A stretch of 64,000 bases of DNA. Source: WVYX01 sp039586815. Its GTDB lineage: Bacteria; Gemmatimonadota; Gemmatimonadetes; Gemmatimonadales; GWC2-71-9. The stretch is from contig JBDHJR010000015.1 in assembly GCA_039586815.1 (NCBI GenBank), forward strand, positions 7,177 through 71,176, written 5' to 3'. Below are positions 34,391-41,604 of this stretch, in pieces (within the stretch, counting starts at the first letter, position 1; the number at the start of each line of letters is the position of its first letter). Below the pieces are notes generated by a model. It ran no database searches and was not told the DNA's origin. It saw nothing but the letters and a program-made list of their open reading frames with translations. The position numbers and the translations under genes were made by a program.

Positions 34391-35635
34391 TCAGCGCAGC
34401 CGGATCCGATCTTCGTCGTCCCACTGCGACATGTCCGACAGAATCACCTGATCTCCCTCGACCAACCCGTCGAGAATCTGGATGGCGTTGACCGACCCCC
34501 GACCCAACCGCACACGCACCCGCTCCGCGTAGTTGCCGTCAGCCGTGAGGCGGAACAGGCCTACGGTGCTGCCCGACTGCCCGAACACCGGCCGCCCCAT
34601 GTGCAGCACGTCTTCCAGCCGCTCGATCTCGATCATCCCGTCAACCGCCAGCTCGGGCCGTGCCCCCGGGGGCAGCTCGCCATCGAGTGCGACGTCCACG
34701 TTCACCGCACCGCTCTGCACCCCCGGGTCGATACGGATGACCCGTCCCAGGATGGTGTCGGTACGGGTATCGATCAGCGCCCTGAGCCCGACCGTGACGT
34801 CACGGGCCTGCACTTCGGGGATGCGCACCACCGCCTTGAGACGCTCCGGCTGCACCACCTTGGCCAGCGTCTGGCCCGGGAGCACCCACTGCCCCTCCTC
34901 CACCTCGATCGCCTGGAGCACGCCGGGAGTGCCGGCCACGACCCGCATGGAAGCGATGCGCTCGCGATGGAACTGCACGATGTTCCGCAGTCGCGTGACC
35001 TGCGACTGCTGCACCTCGAGTTGCTCCCCGATGGCGCCGGCCTGGATCTCCAGTCGCTGACGCTCGATGTCGAGGCGCGTGGCCAGGTCCTCGGCCCGCT
35101 CCTTCGCGGTCAGGGCCTGCGACGCAGCCATCAGATTGCGCTGCACCAGCTCGTCCGCCGCCTCGGCGTCGCGCTTGGCCTCGAGGTATTGGGTCCGCGT
35201 GGACGCCACCACCGCCTCCTGATTGAGGCGCCCCGTCTCGAGCGTCGTGCGGAGGGTGACTAGCTGGGCCCGCACGGTGGAGAGCTGCCGCTCGGCTTCG
35301 AGCAGCTCGAGCTGAACGTCGGGGTTGCTGAGCTCGAGCAGGACGGTGCCCGGCTCCACTCGGACGCCCGGATCGAGATGGCGGCGCTCCACGCGGCCCG
35401 CCGTGACCGCCGGCACCCAGCGGATCTGTTCAGGGACCAGCGTGCCGGGGCCGCGCACCTGGCGCAGCATGGTGCCGCGCTGCACGACGTCTACGAACAC
35501 GGTGGAGCGCTCCACCGATGGGACGGCAGGCTGGAGCCCGATCAGGGCAACCGCCACGAACGCGACTGCCGTGAAGGCTCCGGCACCATACACGTACTTC
35601 GCCTTCCGCTTGCGAGGCGCGCGGGGAATGTCCAT
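34391..35635 (-). CDS. HlyD/MacA-type periplasmic adaptor
   Basis: A 414-residue membrane-fusion protein. A basic N terminus and one membrane helix (about 14-34) are followed by a barrel/lipoyl half, a long helical hairpin (about 120-230, VELLEAERQLSTVRAQL), the second lipoyl half (VVAGTPGVLQAIEVEEGQWV) and beta-barrel and membrane-proximal domains. It links the inner-membrane ABC pair to an outer-membrane channel, which is not encoded nearby. SD AGGAAGGAG sits nine bases before the ATG. First gene of the trio. Confidence 0.9.
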   Translation of the reverse strand: MDIPRAPRKRKAKYVYGAGAFTAVAFVAVALIGLQPAVPSVERSTVFVDVVQRGTMLRQVRGPGTLVPEQIRWVPAVTAGRVERRHLDPGVRVEPGTVLLELSNPDVQLELLEAERQLSTVRAQLVTLRTTLETGRLNQEAVVASTRTQYLEAKRDAEAADELVQRNLMAASQALTAKERAEDLATRLDIERQRLEIQAGAIGEQLEVQQSQVTRLRNIVQFHRERIASMRVVAGTPGVLQAIEVEEGQWVLPGQTLAKVVQPERLKAVVRIPEVQARDVTVGLRALIDTRTDTILGRVIRIDPGVQSGAVNVDVALDGELPPGARPELAVDGMIEIERLEDVLHMGRPVFGQSGSTVGLFRLTADGNYAERVRVRLGRGSVNAIQILDGLVEGDQVILSDMSQWDDEDRIRLR

Positions 35636-35666
35636 GGCGCACGCTCCTTCCTCGTCCCACAGGGCA

Positions 35667-35694
35667 CTACGATCCTACAAATCGGGAAGTTTCC
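35667..35694 (-). promoter_or_regulatory. Possible ECF-type promoter for the ABC trio
   Basis: Minus-strand GGAAAC (35689-35694), a 17-base spacer and CGTAG (35667-35671), about 30 bases before the adaptor start. The GGAAC/CGTA layout is that of many extracytoplasmic-function sigma factors. A sigma-70 -10 (TAGGAT) also overlaps the spacer end but has no matching -35. Weak evidence. Confidence 0.3.
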
Positions 35695-35717
35695 GCGGCG
35701 CTTGGGGTTAGACGCCG

Positions 35718-35751
35718 AAGGGGCCCGCCGGCAATTGCAAGCGAGCCCCTT
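35718..35751 (-). terminator. Possible terminator of the ornithine aminotransferase gene
   Basis: AAGGGGC (35718-35724) and GCCCCTT (35745-35751) form a seven-base stem with a 20-base loop, 24 bases after the aminotransferase stop. There is no T-run on the minus strand, so intrinsic termination is uncertain. Confidence 0.35.
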
Positions 35752-35774
35752 TCAATTGACGCCCCCTACTGCTA

Positions 35775-36989
35775 CTAGTAGCGCACTGCCGCCCCTTCCA
35801 GCACTTCGGCGGTGTGCCGCAGGGCCCACTCGAGATCCGCCTTCTCGACCACCAGGGGAGGCGCGAAGCGAACCACCTGCTCGTGGGTTTCCTTGGCCAG
35901 GATGCCGCGCTCCATGAGGCCCTCGCAGAACGGCCGGGCCGGGCCGCTCTCCCGCTTGATCTCCACTCCGATCATCAGGCCCCTGCCCCGCACCTCATGA
36001 ACGTGCGGTGAGTTCATGGCGCGCAGCTCGCTCATGAACCAGTCACCCAGCTCGCGCGCCCGCTCGGGCAGCTGCTCGTCCACGATCACCTTGAGCGCGG
36101 CCCGCGCCACCGCGGCACCCAGTGGGTTGCCGCCGAAAGTGGAGCCGTGGTCGCCGGGGGCGAACACGTCCATCACCTCTTCCCCGGCCAGCATCGCGGA
36201 TACCGGATAGAAGCCGCCGCTCAGGGCCTTGCCCACGACCAGGACATCCGGCTTCACCCCTTCCCAGTCGCAGCAGAACAGCTGGCCGGTGCGGCCCAAC
36301 CCGGTCTGGATCTCGTCCGCCACCAGCAGCACGTTGTTCCGCTCGCAGATCTCGGCCACCTGGCGCAGGTACCCGTCGGGCGGCACGATCACACCGCCCT
36401 CGCCCTGGAGCGGCTCGAACATGAAGGCCGCAGTGTTGGGCGTGATCGCGGACTCGAGGGCCGCCGCGTCGCCGTAGGGTATGATCTGGAACCCCGGCGT
36501 CAGCGGCCCGAAGCCCTCGCGGTAGGCCTCCTCGGTCGAGAACGACACCACAGTGGTGGTGCGCCCGTGGAAGTTGTTGGCGCACACTACGATCTCGGCC
36601 TGATCGGCTCGGATCCCCTTCTTCCGGTAGCCCCAGCGTCGCACCGCCTTGATCGCGGTCTCCACGGCCTCGGCTCCGGAGTTCATGGGCAGCGCCTTCT
36701 CGTACCCGGCCATGTCGCACAGCTCGCGCAGGAACGGACCCATCTGATCGTTGTGGAATGCGCGCGACGTCAGGGTGAGCCGGTCGATCTGCTGCTTCGC
36801 CGCCTCGACAATGGCCGGGTGGCGGTGCCCCTGGTTGACCGCCGAGTACGCTGCCAGGCAGTCGAGGTACTTCTTCCCCTCTATGTCCCACACCCAGGCC
36901 CCCTCCCCGCGCGACAGGATGATGGGAAGCGGATGGTAGTTGTGGGCACTGTAGCGATCGACCTCGGCGAGATAGTCGGCGGTGTTCAT
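35775..36989 (-). CDS. rocD: Ornithine aminotransferase
   Basis: PLP-dependent class III aminotransferase (404 aa) converting ornithine and 2-oxoglutarate to glutamate semialdehyde and glutamate. Family residues are ALPMNSGAEAVETAIK, the cofactor-binding FHGRTTTVVSFS, EPLQGEGGVIVPPDGYL, LLVADEIQTGLGRTG and the Schiff-base lysine in VVGKALSGGFYPVSA, followed by HGSTFGGNPL. The N terminus NYHPLPIILSRGEGAWVWD is diagnostic for RocD over ArgD. It lies alone between the ABC trio and a small membrane protein. Confidence 0.94.
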   Translation of the reverse strand: MNTADYLAEVDRYSAHNYHPLPIILSRGEGAWVWDIEGKKYLDCLAAYSAVNQGHRHPAIVEAAKQQIDRLTLTSRAFHNDQMGPFLRELCDMAGYEKALPMNSGAEAVETAIKAVRRWGYRKKGIRADQAEIVVCANNFHGRTTTVVSFSTEEAYREGFGPLTPGFQIIPYGDAAALESAITPNTAAFMFEPLQGEGGVIVPPDGYLRQVAEICERNNVLLVADEIQTGLGRTGQLFCCDWEGVKPDVLVVGKALSGGFYPVSAMLAGEEVMDVFAPGDHGSTFGGNPLGAAVARAALKVIVDEQLPERARELGDWFMSELRAMNSPHVHEVRGRGLMIGVEIKRESGPARPFCEGLMERGILAKETHEQVVRFAPPLVVEKADLEWALRHTAEVLEGAAVRY

Positions 36990-37019
36990 GGACTTCCTTC
37001 TGTATGGTGAATGGTTGGG

Positions 37020-37301
37020 TTACTGCGCGTCTGCCGCCCCGGGGAGCCTCGGCCGCTCCCGCTGCTGCTGGATGACGCGCTCGGCGAAATCGAGACGCTC
37101 CTCTACATCCACGAAGCGCTCGTGGCTGCCCGCGGCCAGCTCGAGCAGGCGCTCCTCGTTCTGCGCCAGCCGCCCGTCCATCTCCTCCACCTTGCGAATC
37201 AGGGCGGGGTCACCCGCCTGACCGCTCAGGCGCTTGGCAACCGCCGGAGCCACCTTCGAGGCAACGATGATGAACGCTATGCCGATGAGGAGTTCGCCCA
37301 T
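37020..37301 (-). CDS. Small membrane-anchored coiled-coil protein
   Basis: A 93-residue protein with an N-terminal membrane helix (GELLIGIAFIIVASKVAPAV) and a charged coiled coil (KVEEMDGRLAQNEERLLELA) ending VDVEERLDFAERVIQQQRER. The end resembles the end of the gene at 37428 (ERVDFHERLLEQVRE), so the two are probably paralogues. Shape is like PspB. Function unknown. The 126-base gap to the next gene (37302-37427) holds nothing I can assign. Confidence 0.7.
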   Translation of the reverse strand: MGELLIGIAFIIVASKVAPAVAKRLSGQAGDPALIRKVEEMDGRLAQNEERLLELAAGSHERFVDVEERLDFAERVIQQQRERPRLPGAADAQ

Positions 37302-37427
37302 GTCTTCTCTAATCTAGGGAACCAGGCGTGCCCTTTCCATGGTTACGCTGCAGCACACCTCTCAAACGGAGCCGCCGGATGCGGGGTTTCATCACATTCA
37401 TGCAGGGCGCGCTGCGCTCGCCGATGG

Positions 37428-37667
37428 TCAGTCCCCCGGCTTGAGGCGTGCCGCCTCCCGCACTTGCTCCAGCAATCGCTCGTGGAAGTCCACCCGCTCG
37501 TGCAGCTCTGCAACCTCGTCTGCCAGCCGCTCGAGCGCTTCGCGCGTCTCTTCATTCGAGTGCTTGCGGGAGTCCACCCACCTCGCTGCCACCCAGACAC
37601 TGCCCCCGGCCACAGTGAGCGCCGCTACTCCGAAGAGCGCCGGTGCTGCAAAAACGAAGAATTCCAT
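37428..37667 (-). CDS. Small membrane-anchored coiled-coil protein, paralogue of the preceding
   Basis: A 79-residue protein: membrane helix EFFVFAAPALFGVAALTVAG, then a basic stop-transfer stretch (RWVDSRKHS) and a coiled coil (ETREALERLADEVAELHERV) ending FHERLLEQVREAARL. PspB-like in layout, and similar to the 37020 product over the last 20 residues. Starts at ATG 37667, five bases after the lipoprotein hydrolase stop, so it is probably co-transcribed with it. No known function. Confidence 0.72.
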   Translation of the reverse strand: MEFFVFAAPALFGVAALTVAGGSVWVAARWVDSRKHSNEETREALERLADEVAELHERVDFHERLLEQVREAARLKPGD

Positions 37668-37672
37668 ATCGC

Positions 37673-38545
37673 CTAGTCCGTCCCCTGCTCGCGCAGTTGG
37701 CTCAGCAGCTCGTCCATCGACTGGTTGAAGGTCTCGGGGTCGTCCATCATCAGGAAGTGGCCCACCCCCTCCATCGTTCGCACCTCGATGGAGGGCGCGT
37801 AGCGCCGCAGCGCCTCGAGGTTGGTCGGGCTGCGTTCGGCATTGATGGCCGCCAGTGGAGCCTCCACACCGCGCAGCGCCGCCCCTCCCTGCTCGTTCCA
37901 CCAGAGGTAGGCGTTCTCGGATACGGCGAGCGCGATCTCGGGTGGCGCCGCGCTCATGTCCCCCGCCACGCGGTCCACCAGAGCGGAATCCGCGCCCGGC
38001 GCGAACATCATCGTGCGCACGATGGTCTCCGTCATCTCCGCGAAGTTGGCGCGCATCGGCTCCAGGATCATCTGCACCTGCTCGGCGGAGACCCTCTGAT
38101 CGGGGTCGAACCACGACTCGACCCCCACAACGCCGACAAGCCTGTCGGGAATGCGCCGGGCTGCCTCGAGCACGACGAACCCTCCCACCGAGTGGCCGAT
38201 CAGCACCACTTCCTCGAGCCCCAGCTGACCCACCACGGTGGCCACGTCCTCCCCGAACGCCTCGATCGTCCACTCCTCGCGACCCGCTCCCGACTGGCCA
38301 TGGCCGGGCAGGTCGATGGCCACCACCCGATGGCGCGGCGCGAAGTGCCGCATCTGGGCGTCCCAGTACGTACGGTCACACGACCAACCATGCACGAACA
38401 CCAGCGCCGGCCCGCCCGCACCGCGCACCGCATAGCGGATCGGCACTCCGTCGCCGGAGAGGGCCTCACCGGTGGTGACCTCTCCGATGCACGAGGCGGT
38501 CAGCAGCGCGAGCAACAGCGTGGCGGACAATCGAACGCCGGTCAT
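37673..38545 (-). CDS. Alpha/beta hydrolase lipoprotein
   Basis: A 290-residue alpha/beta-fold hydrolase with a lipoprotein signal (MTGVRLSATLLLALL, lipobox LTASC), so it should sit in the outer or inner membrane facing the periplasm. VFVHGWSCDRTYWDAQM gives the oxyanion part, the nucleophile is in LIGHSVGGFVV, the acid probably in the cap-following region and the histidine in EGVGHFLMMDDP. Substrate is unknown. ATG at 38545 is chosen because it starts the signal peptide. Divergent from the gene at 38636. Confidence 0.85.
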   Translation of the reverse strand: MTGVRLSATLLLALLTASCIGEVTTGEALSGDGVPIRYAVRGAGGPALVFVHGWSCDRTYWDAQMRHFAPRHRVVAIDLPGHGQSGAGREEWTIEAFGEDVATVVGQLGLEEVVLIGHSVGGFVVLEAARRIPDRLVGVVGVESWFDPDQRVSAEQVQMILEPMRANFAEMTETIVRTMMFAPGADSALVDRVAGDMSAAPPEIALAVSENAYLWWNEQGGAALRGVEAPLAAINAERSPTNLEALRRYAPSIEVRTMEGVGHFLMMDDPETFNQSMDELLSQLREQGTD

Positions 38546-38635
38546 GGCACAGCTCCGTGAGAGGGTGCCGGGGAAGATGCCCAGGGGCCGGGCGTTTCGA
38601 CAAGCGTGATCCACGGCGCATCGCAGGAACGTACA

Positions 38636-39055
38636 ATGCGACACGTTGCGGCCATGCGAGCCAAACCCATGGTCGTCGTATTCCTCCTCGGGATCGCGGT
38701 GGGAATCGCCCTGACCGCCACCATCTGGCGGCGCGCCGCTCCCGGCGCCGACCTACCAGGCACCGAACGAGCCCTGACCGCCGCGGAACTGGAGAAGGTG
38801 ACTGGGCTAGTCGGGATCCGCAACGACGGAGCCCTTTGCGGGGACCTCTACAACGGAAACCGCGAGGTCAGCGTGACCGAAGTGGAGCTGCGCGTCGTGT
38901 CGTTTGCCGGCGCGGACTCCACGGCACGCAGCTACCTGTACGGCCCGGCCGATTGGGCCATCGCGCCGCTCGGCACACGGAAGTTCTGCATCGGGTTCCT
39001 GCTCGAGGACGACGAGAACTTCACCTGGGGCATCGTCGCCGCGCGCGGCAGCTAG
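38636..39055 (+). CDS. Exported or membrane-anchored protein, unknown function
   Basis: A 139-residue protein with an N-terminal membrane segment (KPMVVVFLLGIAVGIALTA) and a small beta-rich outer domain (VTEVELRVVSFAGADSTARS, later FCIGFLLEDDENFTWGI). Two cysteines could form a disulfide. AGGA eight bases before ATG 38636 supports this start; later ATGs at residues 7 and 12 are possible. Not recognised. It precedes the bactofilin gene by 132 bases. Confidence 0.65.
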   Translation: MRHVAAMRAKPMVVVFLLGIAVGIALTATIWRRAAPGADLPGTERALTAAELEKVTGLVGIRNDGALCGDLYNGNREVSVTEVELRVVSFAGADSTARSYLYGPADWAIAPLGTRKFCIGFLLEDDENFTWGIVAARGS

Positions 39056-39072
39056 AGCCTCCGGGTGGAGAC

Positions 39073-39087
39073 AGTGTCGCCGACACT
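39073..39087. promoter_or_regulatory. Perfect 15-base palindrome upstream of the bactofilin gene
   Basis: AGTGTCG-C-CGACACT, a 7+1+7 perfect dyad 17 bases past the stop of the preceding gene and about 100 bases before the bactofilin start. A one-base centre cannot form an RNA hairpin, so a protein-binding operator is the better reading. The regulator is unknown. Confidence 0.4.
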
Positions 39088-39187
39088 CCGCACCGGTGAT
39101 ACGGGTCACGACGCCCGCTTCAGGGGACCGTTAGCTTCGCGTCAGTCGCGCAGGCTGGTCGCACCACGAACACCGGGGAGGGCTTCG

Positions 39188-39655
39188 ATGGGTAAGCCTC
39201 GTCTGGCGATCTCGCACGAACCTGAGGTCCAGCAGTCGGTGCTGGCTCGCGGTGTGCGGATCCATGGTACCGTACATACGGAAGGCGTTGTGCGCATCGA
39301 GGGAACGGTGGACGGTGACGTGAGAGCTGGGGGACAGGTGCTGGTGGCTCCGGGAGGCTTCATCGAGGGAGATGTGGTGACACGCCATGCGGTCGTCGGG
39401 GGCGAGGTACGGGGACAGATCCTGGCCGAGACCCTGGTGGAGATCCGCAGCGGCGGAGAGATCCGGGGCAATGTCGTGACCCCGCGCATCGCCGTCGAGG
39501 AGGGTGGGACCGTGAACGGCATGCTGCGCACGGCTCAGCCGCCGGACCTCGCATCACTGCTCCGGCCGCCGGAGTCCGAAGGTGCCGAGGGCGAGCCGGA
39601 AACACAGGCGGCGCCGGCCGACCCCGACATCAGGGTGCTGCGCTCGGCCAGCTGA
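39188..39655 (+). CDS. Bactofilin (polymer-forming cytoskeletal protein)
   Basis: A 155-residue bactofilin. The central domain (about 20-115) is a run of short glycine-rich beta turns (VRIHGTVHTEGVVRIEGTVD, GGEVRGQILAETLVEI, GNVVTPRIAVEEGG) forming the family's beta-helix. The tails are disordered, the C-terminal one being acidic and proline-rich. Bactofilins polymerise without nucleotide and place cell-wall or polysaccharide enzymes. ATG 39188 follows a GGGGAGGG site. Its position before a polysaccharide locus is suggestive only. Confidence 0.92.
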   Translation: MGKPRLAISHEPEVQQSVLARGVRIHGTVHTEGVVRIEGTVDGDVRAGGQVLVAPGGFIEGDVVTRHAVVGGEVRGQILAETLVEIRSGGEIRGNVVTPRIAVEEGGTVNGMLRTAQPPDLASLLRPPESEGAEGEPETQAAPADPDIRVLRSAS

Positions 39656-39678
39656 CCGATGCGGTCCAGAGCAAGCAA

Positions 39679-39715
39679 AGAGCCCCCGCCTGCCAAAGGC
39701 GGGGGCTCTTCGTTC
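39679..39715 (+). terminator. Strong intrinsic terminator after the bactofilin gene
   Basis: AGAGCCCCCGCCT (39679-39691) pairs perfectly with AGGCGGGGGCTCT (39697-39709) around a five-base loop, followed by TCGTTC. It ends bactofilin transcription and, read in reverse, can also stop the minus-strand tRNA transcript coming from the other side. Confidence 0.85.
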
Positions 39716-39717
39716 AG

Positions 39718-39791
39718 TGGGCGGTGGCGGATTCGAACCGCCGACCTCCGGTATGTGAGACCGGCGCTCTAACCAACTGAGCTAACCACCC
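39718..39791 (-). tRNA. tRNA-Val(CAC)
   Basis: A 74-base cloverleaf on the minus strand. The acceptor stem is GGGTGGT with ACCGCCC (one U-G pair). The anticodon stem CCGGT/ACCGG encloses loop CTCACAT, giving anticodon CAC for valine codon GUG. The T arm is GGCGG-TTCGAAT-CCGCC. CCA is not encoded. Confidence 0.93.
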
Positions 39792-39841
39792 AGGACTCCA
39801 AACCTAACGGGGCACGGGCCGCCTCGAAAGCCGGGAACCAA

Positions 39842-39914
39842 TGGGCCCTGTAGGATTTGAACCTACGACCGACGGATTATGAGTCCGCTGCTCTAACCAC
39901 TGAGCTAAGGGCCC
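39842..39914 (-). tRNA. tRNA with CAT anticodon, probably tRNA-Ile2 (lysidine type)
   Basis: A 73-base cloverleaf on the minus strand with acceptor GGGCCCT/AGGGCCC, anticodon loop CTCATAA (CAT) and T arm GTAGG-TTCAAAT-CCTAC. CCTTAGCTCAGTGGTTAGAG, CGGTCG before the T arm and TTCAA strongly resemble E. coli ileX rather than elongator tRNA-Met. It would then be changed to lysidine by TilS and read AUA. CCA is not encoded. Elongator Met is the alternative. The gaps 39792-39841 and 39915-39968 hold nothing else I can assign. Confidence 0.88.
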
Positions 39915-39968
39915 GACAACTCATTAATTTCGGGGCTGCAGGCAGCCTTTTCAAGGAGCGGACCTCAC

Positions 39969-40769
39969 GTGCTGGTAGATGCGCTCGTCTCCGCCCTGCG
40001 ACCAGTCCGGTTTCGCGGCAAGGGCAGGCTCCTCAGCCCGCTCGTACCGCATGCGGGCGAGCGCACCGCAGCGGTGTTCGGCGCACGCATCGACCTCGAC
40101 CTGCGCGACCTGGTGCAGCGCGAGATCTACCTCGGCGTGTTCGAGCCGAAGGAGACGCGCTGGGCGCTGGACTGGCTGCGGCCGGGCATGACGTTCGTGG
40201 ACGTGGGCGCCAACGTCGGCTACTTCACGCTGCTGGCGGCACAGCGCGTTGGAGCCGAAGGCCACGTCCTGGCAGTCGAGCCGGGACCGTACGCGTACCA
40301 GCGGCTGTGCGACACGGTGAGCCGCAATCGCCTCGACCAGGTCCGCACCCTCAAGGTGGCGCTGGGCGAGCAGCCCGGCACGCTGCCGCTGTACGTCCCG
40401 CCCGAGGCCTCGCGCAACTACTCACCCACCATGGTGCCTCACGCGTCCGGAACGGCCGTGGATACCGTCGTGCGCACGCTGGACGATTGCATGGAGGAGT
40501 GGGGCGTGGAGCGGGTCGATCTGCTCAAGCTCGACGTGGAGGGATTCGAGCCCGCCGTGCTGCGGGGCGCGCGGCGCGCCCTGGCCGGGGGCCGCATCGG
40601 GGCGGTGTTGTGCGAGTTCAACGACTATTGGCTGCGCGAGGCAGGAACCAGCCCCACGGCACTGTACAAGACGTTGACGACCACGGGTCTCATGGACCGG
40701 GAGCCGTTCGAACCCTTCGCGCCCGGCCGCGTGGAGACACGGTTCTTCGTGCGGCGAGCCGATGCCTGA
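39969..40769 (+). CDS. FkbM family SAM-dependent methyltransferase
   Basis: A 266-residue methyltransferase. The SAM-binding loop is FVDVGANVGYFTLLAA (about 75-90), followed by VLAVEPGPYAYQRL and the family's DLLKLDVEGFEPAVLRGA. FkbM enzymes O-methylate sugars or secondary metabolites, so this may modify a surface glycan. GTG start at 39969 with AAGGAG ten bases before. It opens the plus-strand part of the polysaccharide region and overlaps the next gene by eight bases. Confidence 0.88.
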   Translation: MLVDALVSALRPVRFRGKGRLLSPLVPHAGERTAAVFGARIDLDLRDLVQREIYLGVFEPKETRWALDWLRPGMTFVDVGANVGYFTLLAAQRVGAEGHVLAVEPGPYAYQRLCDTVSRNRLDQVRTLKVALGEQPGTLPLYVPPEASRNYSPTMVPHASGTAVDTVVRTLDDCMEEWGVERVDLLKLDVEGFEPAVLRGARRALAGGRIGAVLCEFNDYWLREAGTSPTALYKTLTTTGLMDREPFEPFAPGRVETRFFVRRADA

Positions 40770-41604
40770 GCCGCGCGCCTGGCTGCTGGCAACCGTCTGT
40801 GCCGCGGCGCTGACGGCGAGCACGGTACCTGCCCATGCCCAGGCCTGCCCGCAGGCCAAACTGAAGCGCTCCCTCACCATCGCGGGCGGCTACGTGGTGC
40901 TCCAGACCACCGTCATCGCGCTCCGCAGAGACGACTGGTGGTCGGACTCCACCCAGAGCTTCCACTTCACCTGGCAGGGGAGCCCTTCTCTGGGTCAGGA
41001 CCGCTGGCTGCACGCGTACCTGTCGTACCAGACGTCGCAGCTCGCCGCACTCGCCTGGGACTGGGCCTGCTTCGACTACGTCGCAGCCGGGTGGCTCGGC
41101 GCGGCGGTGGGTGTGGCAATCTCCCTACCCAAGGAGATCGGGGACGGCTTCCACAGTGACGGCTTCGACGTGCCTGACTTCGTGGTGGGTGTGGCCGGCG
41201 CCGTGATGCCCGCCATGCACCGCACCTATCCACCGAGCCGCGCGCTGCTGCTCAAGTTCAACTACTGGCCCTCCGAGGAGTTCAAGAACCGCAGCGATAC
41301 CCAGCCTCAGTTGGAGAGTGACTACGCGGGCATGCGCTTCTTCCTGGCACTCAACCCGGGGCGCGTACCGGGAGGAGCGGGATGGTGGCCCGATTGGCTG
41401 GGCGTGGCTTGGGGGCACAGCGTGGACCACTGGATCTCGGCGCCGCCCAATCACCAGTGGTACTTCACGACCGACCTGAACTTCCGGGGCATCCCCATCA
41501 GGGCGAAGTGGTGGCACACGGTGGCCACGGTGCTGGACCAGTTCCACGTGCCGCTTCCGGGGATCAAAGTCCAACAGGGCGAGGTCAGCTTCGGGCTGTT
41601 CTGA
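40762..41604 (+). CDS. Exported DUF2279-like protein
   Basis: A 280-residue protein with a signal peptide (WLLATVCAAALTAST, cleavage after AHAQA) and few long hydrophobic stretches afterwards. The QDRWLHAYLSYQTSQLAALA segment resembles the DUF2279/YfiM pattern of a conserved His in a membrane-near helix. The rest is aromatic-rich (WWPDWLGVAWGHSVDHW) and may fold as a small outer-membrane or periplasmic domain. Function unknown. It ends in a 20-base tail-to-tail overlap with the minus-strand glycosyltransferase. Confidence 0.6.
   Translation: MPEPRAWLLATVCAAALTASTVPAHAQACPQAKLKRSLTIAGGYVVLQTTVIALRRDDWWSDSTQSFHFTWQGSPSLGQDRWLHAYLSYQTSQLAALAWDWACFDYVAAGWLGAAVGVAISLPKEIGDGFHSDGFDVPDFVVGVAGAVMPAMHRTYPPSRALLLKFNYWPSEEFKNRSDTQPQLESDYAGMRFFLALNPGRVPGGAGWWPDWLGVAWGHSVDHWISAPPNHQWYFTTDLNFRGIPIRAKWWHTVATVLDQFHVPLPGIKVQQGEVSFGLF

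Noticed and set aside
39718..39914. tRNA pair as an integration site for a genomic island carrying the glycan locus
   Set aside because: No integrase, no direct repeat of a tRNA 3' end was noticed, and base composition does not change across the border.
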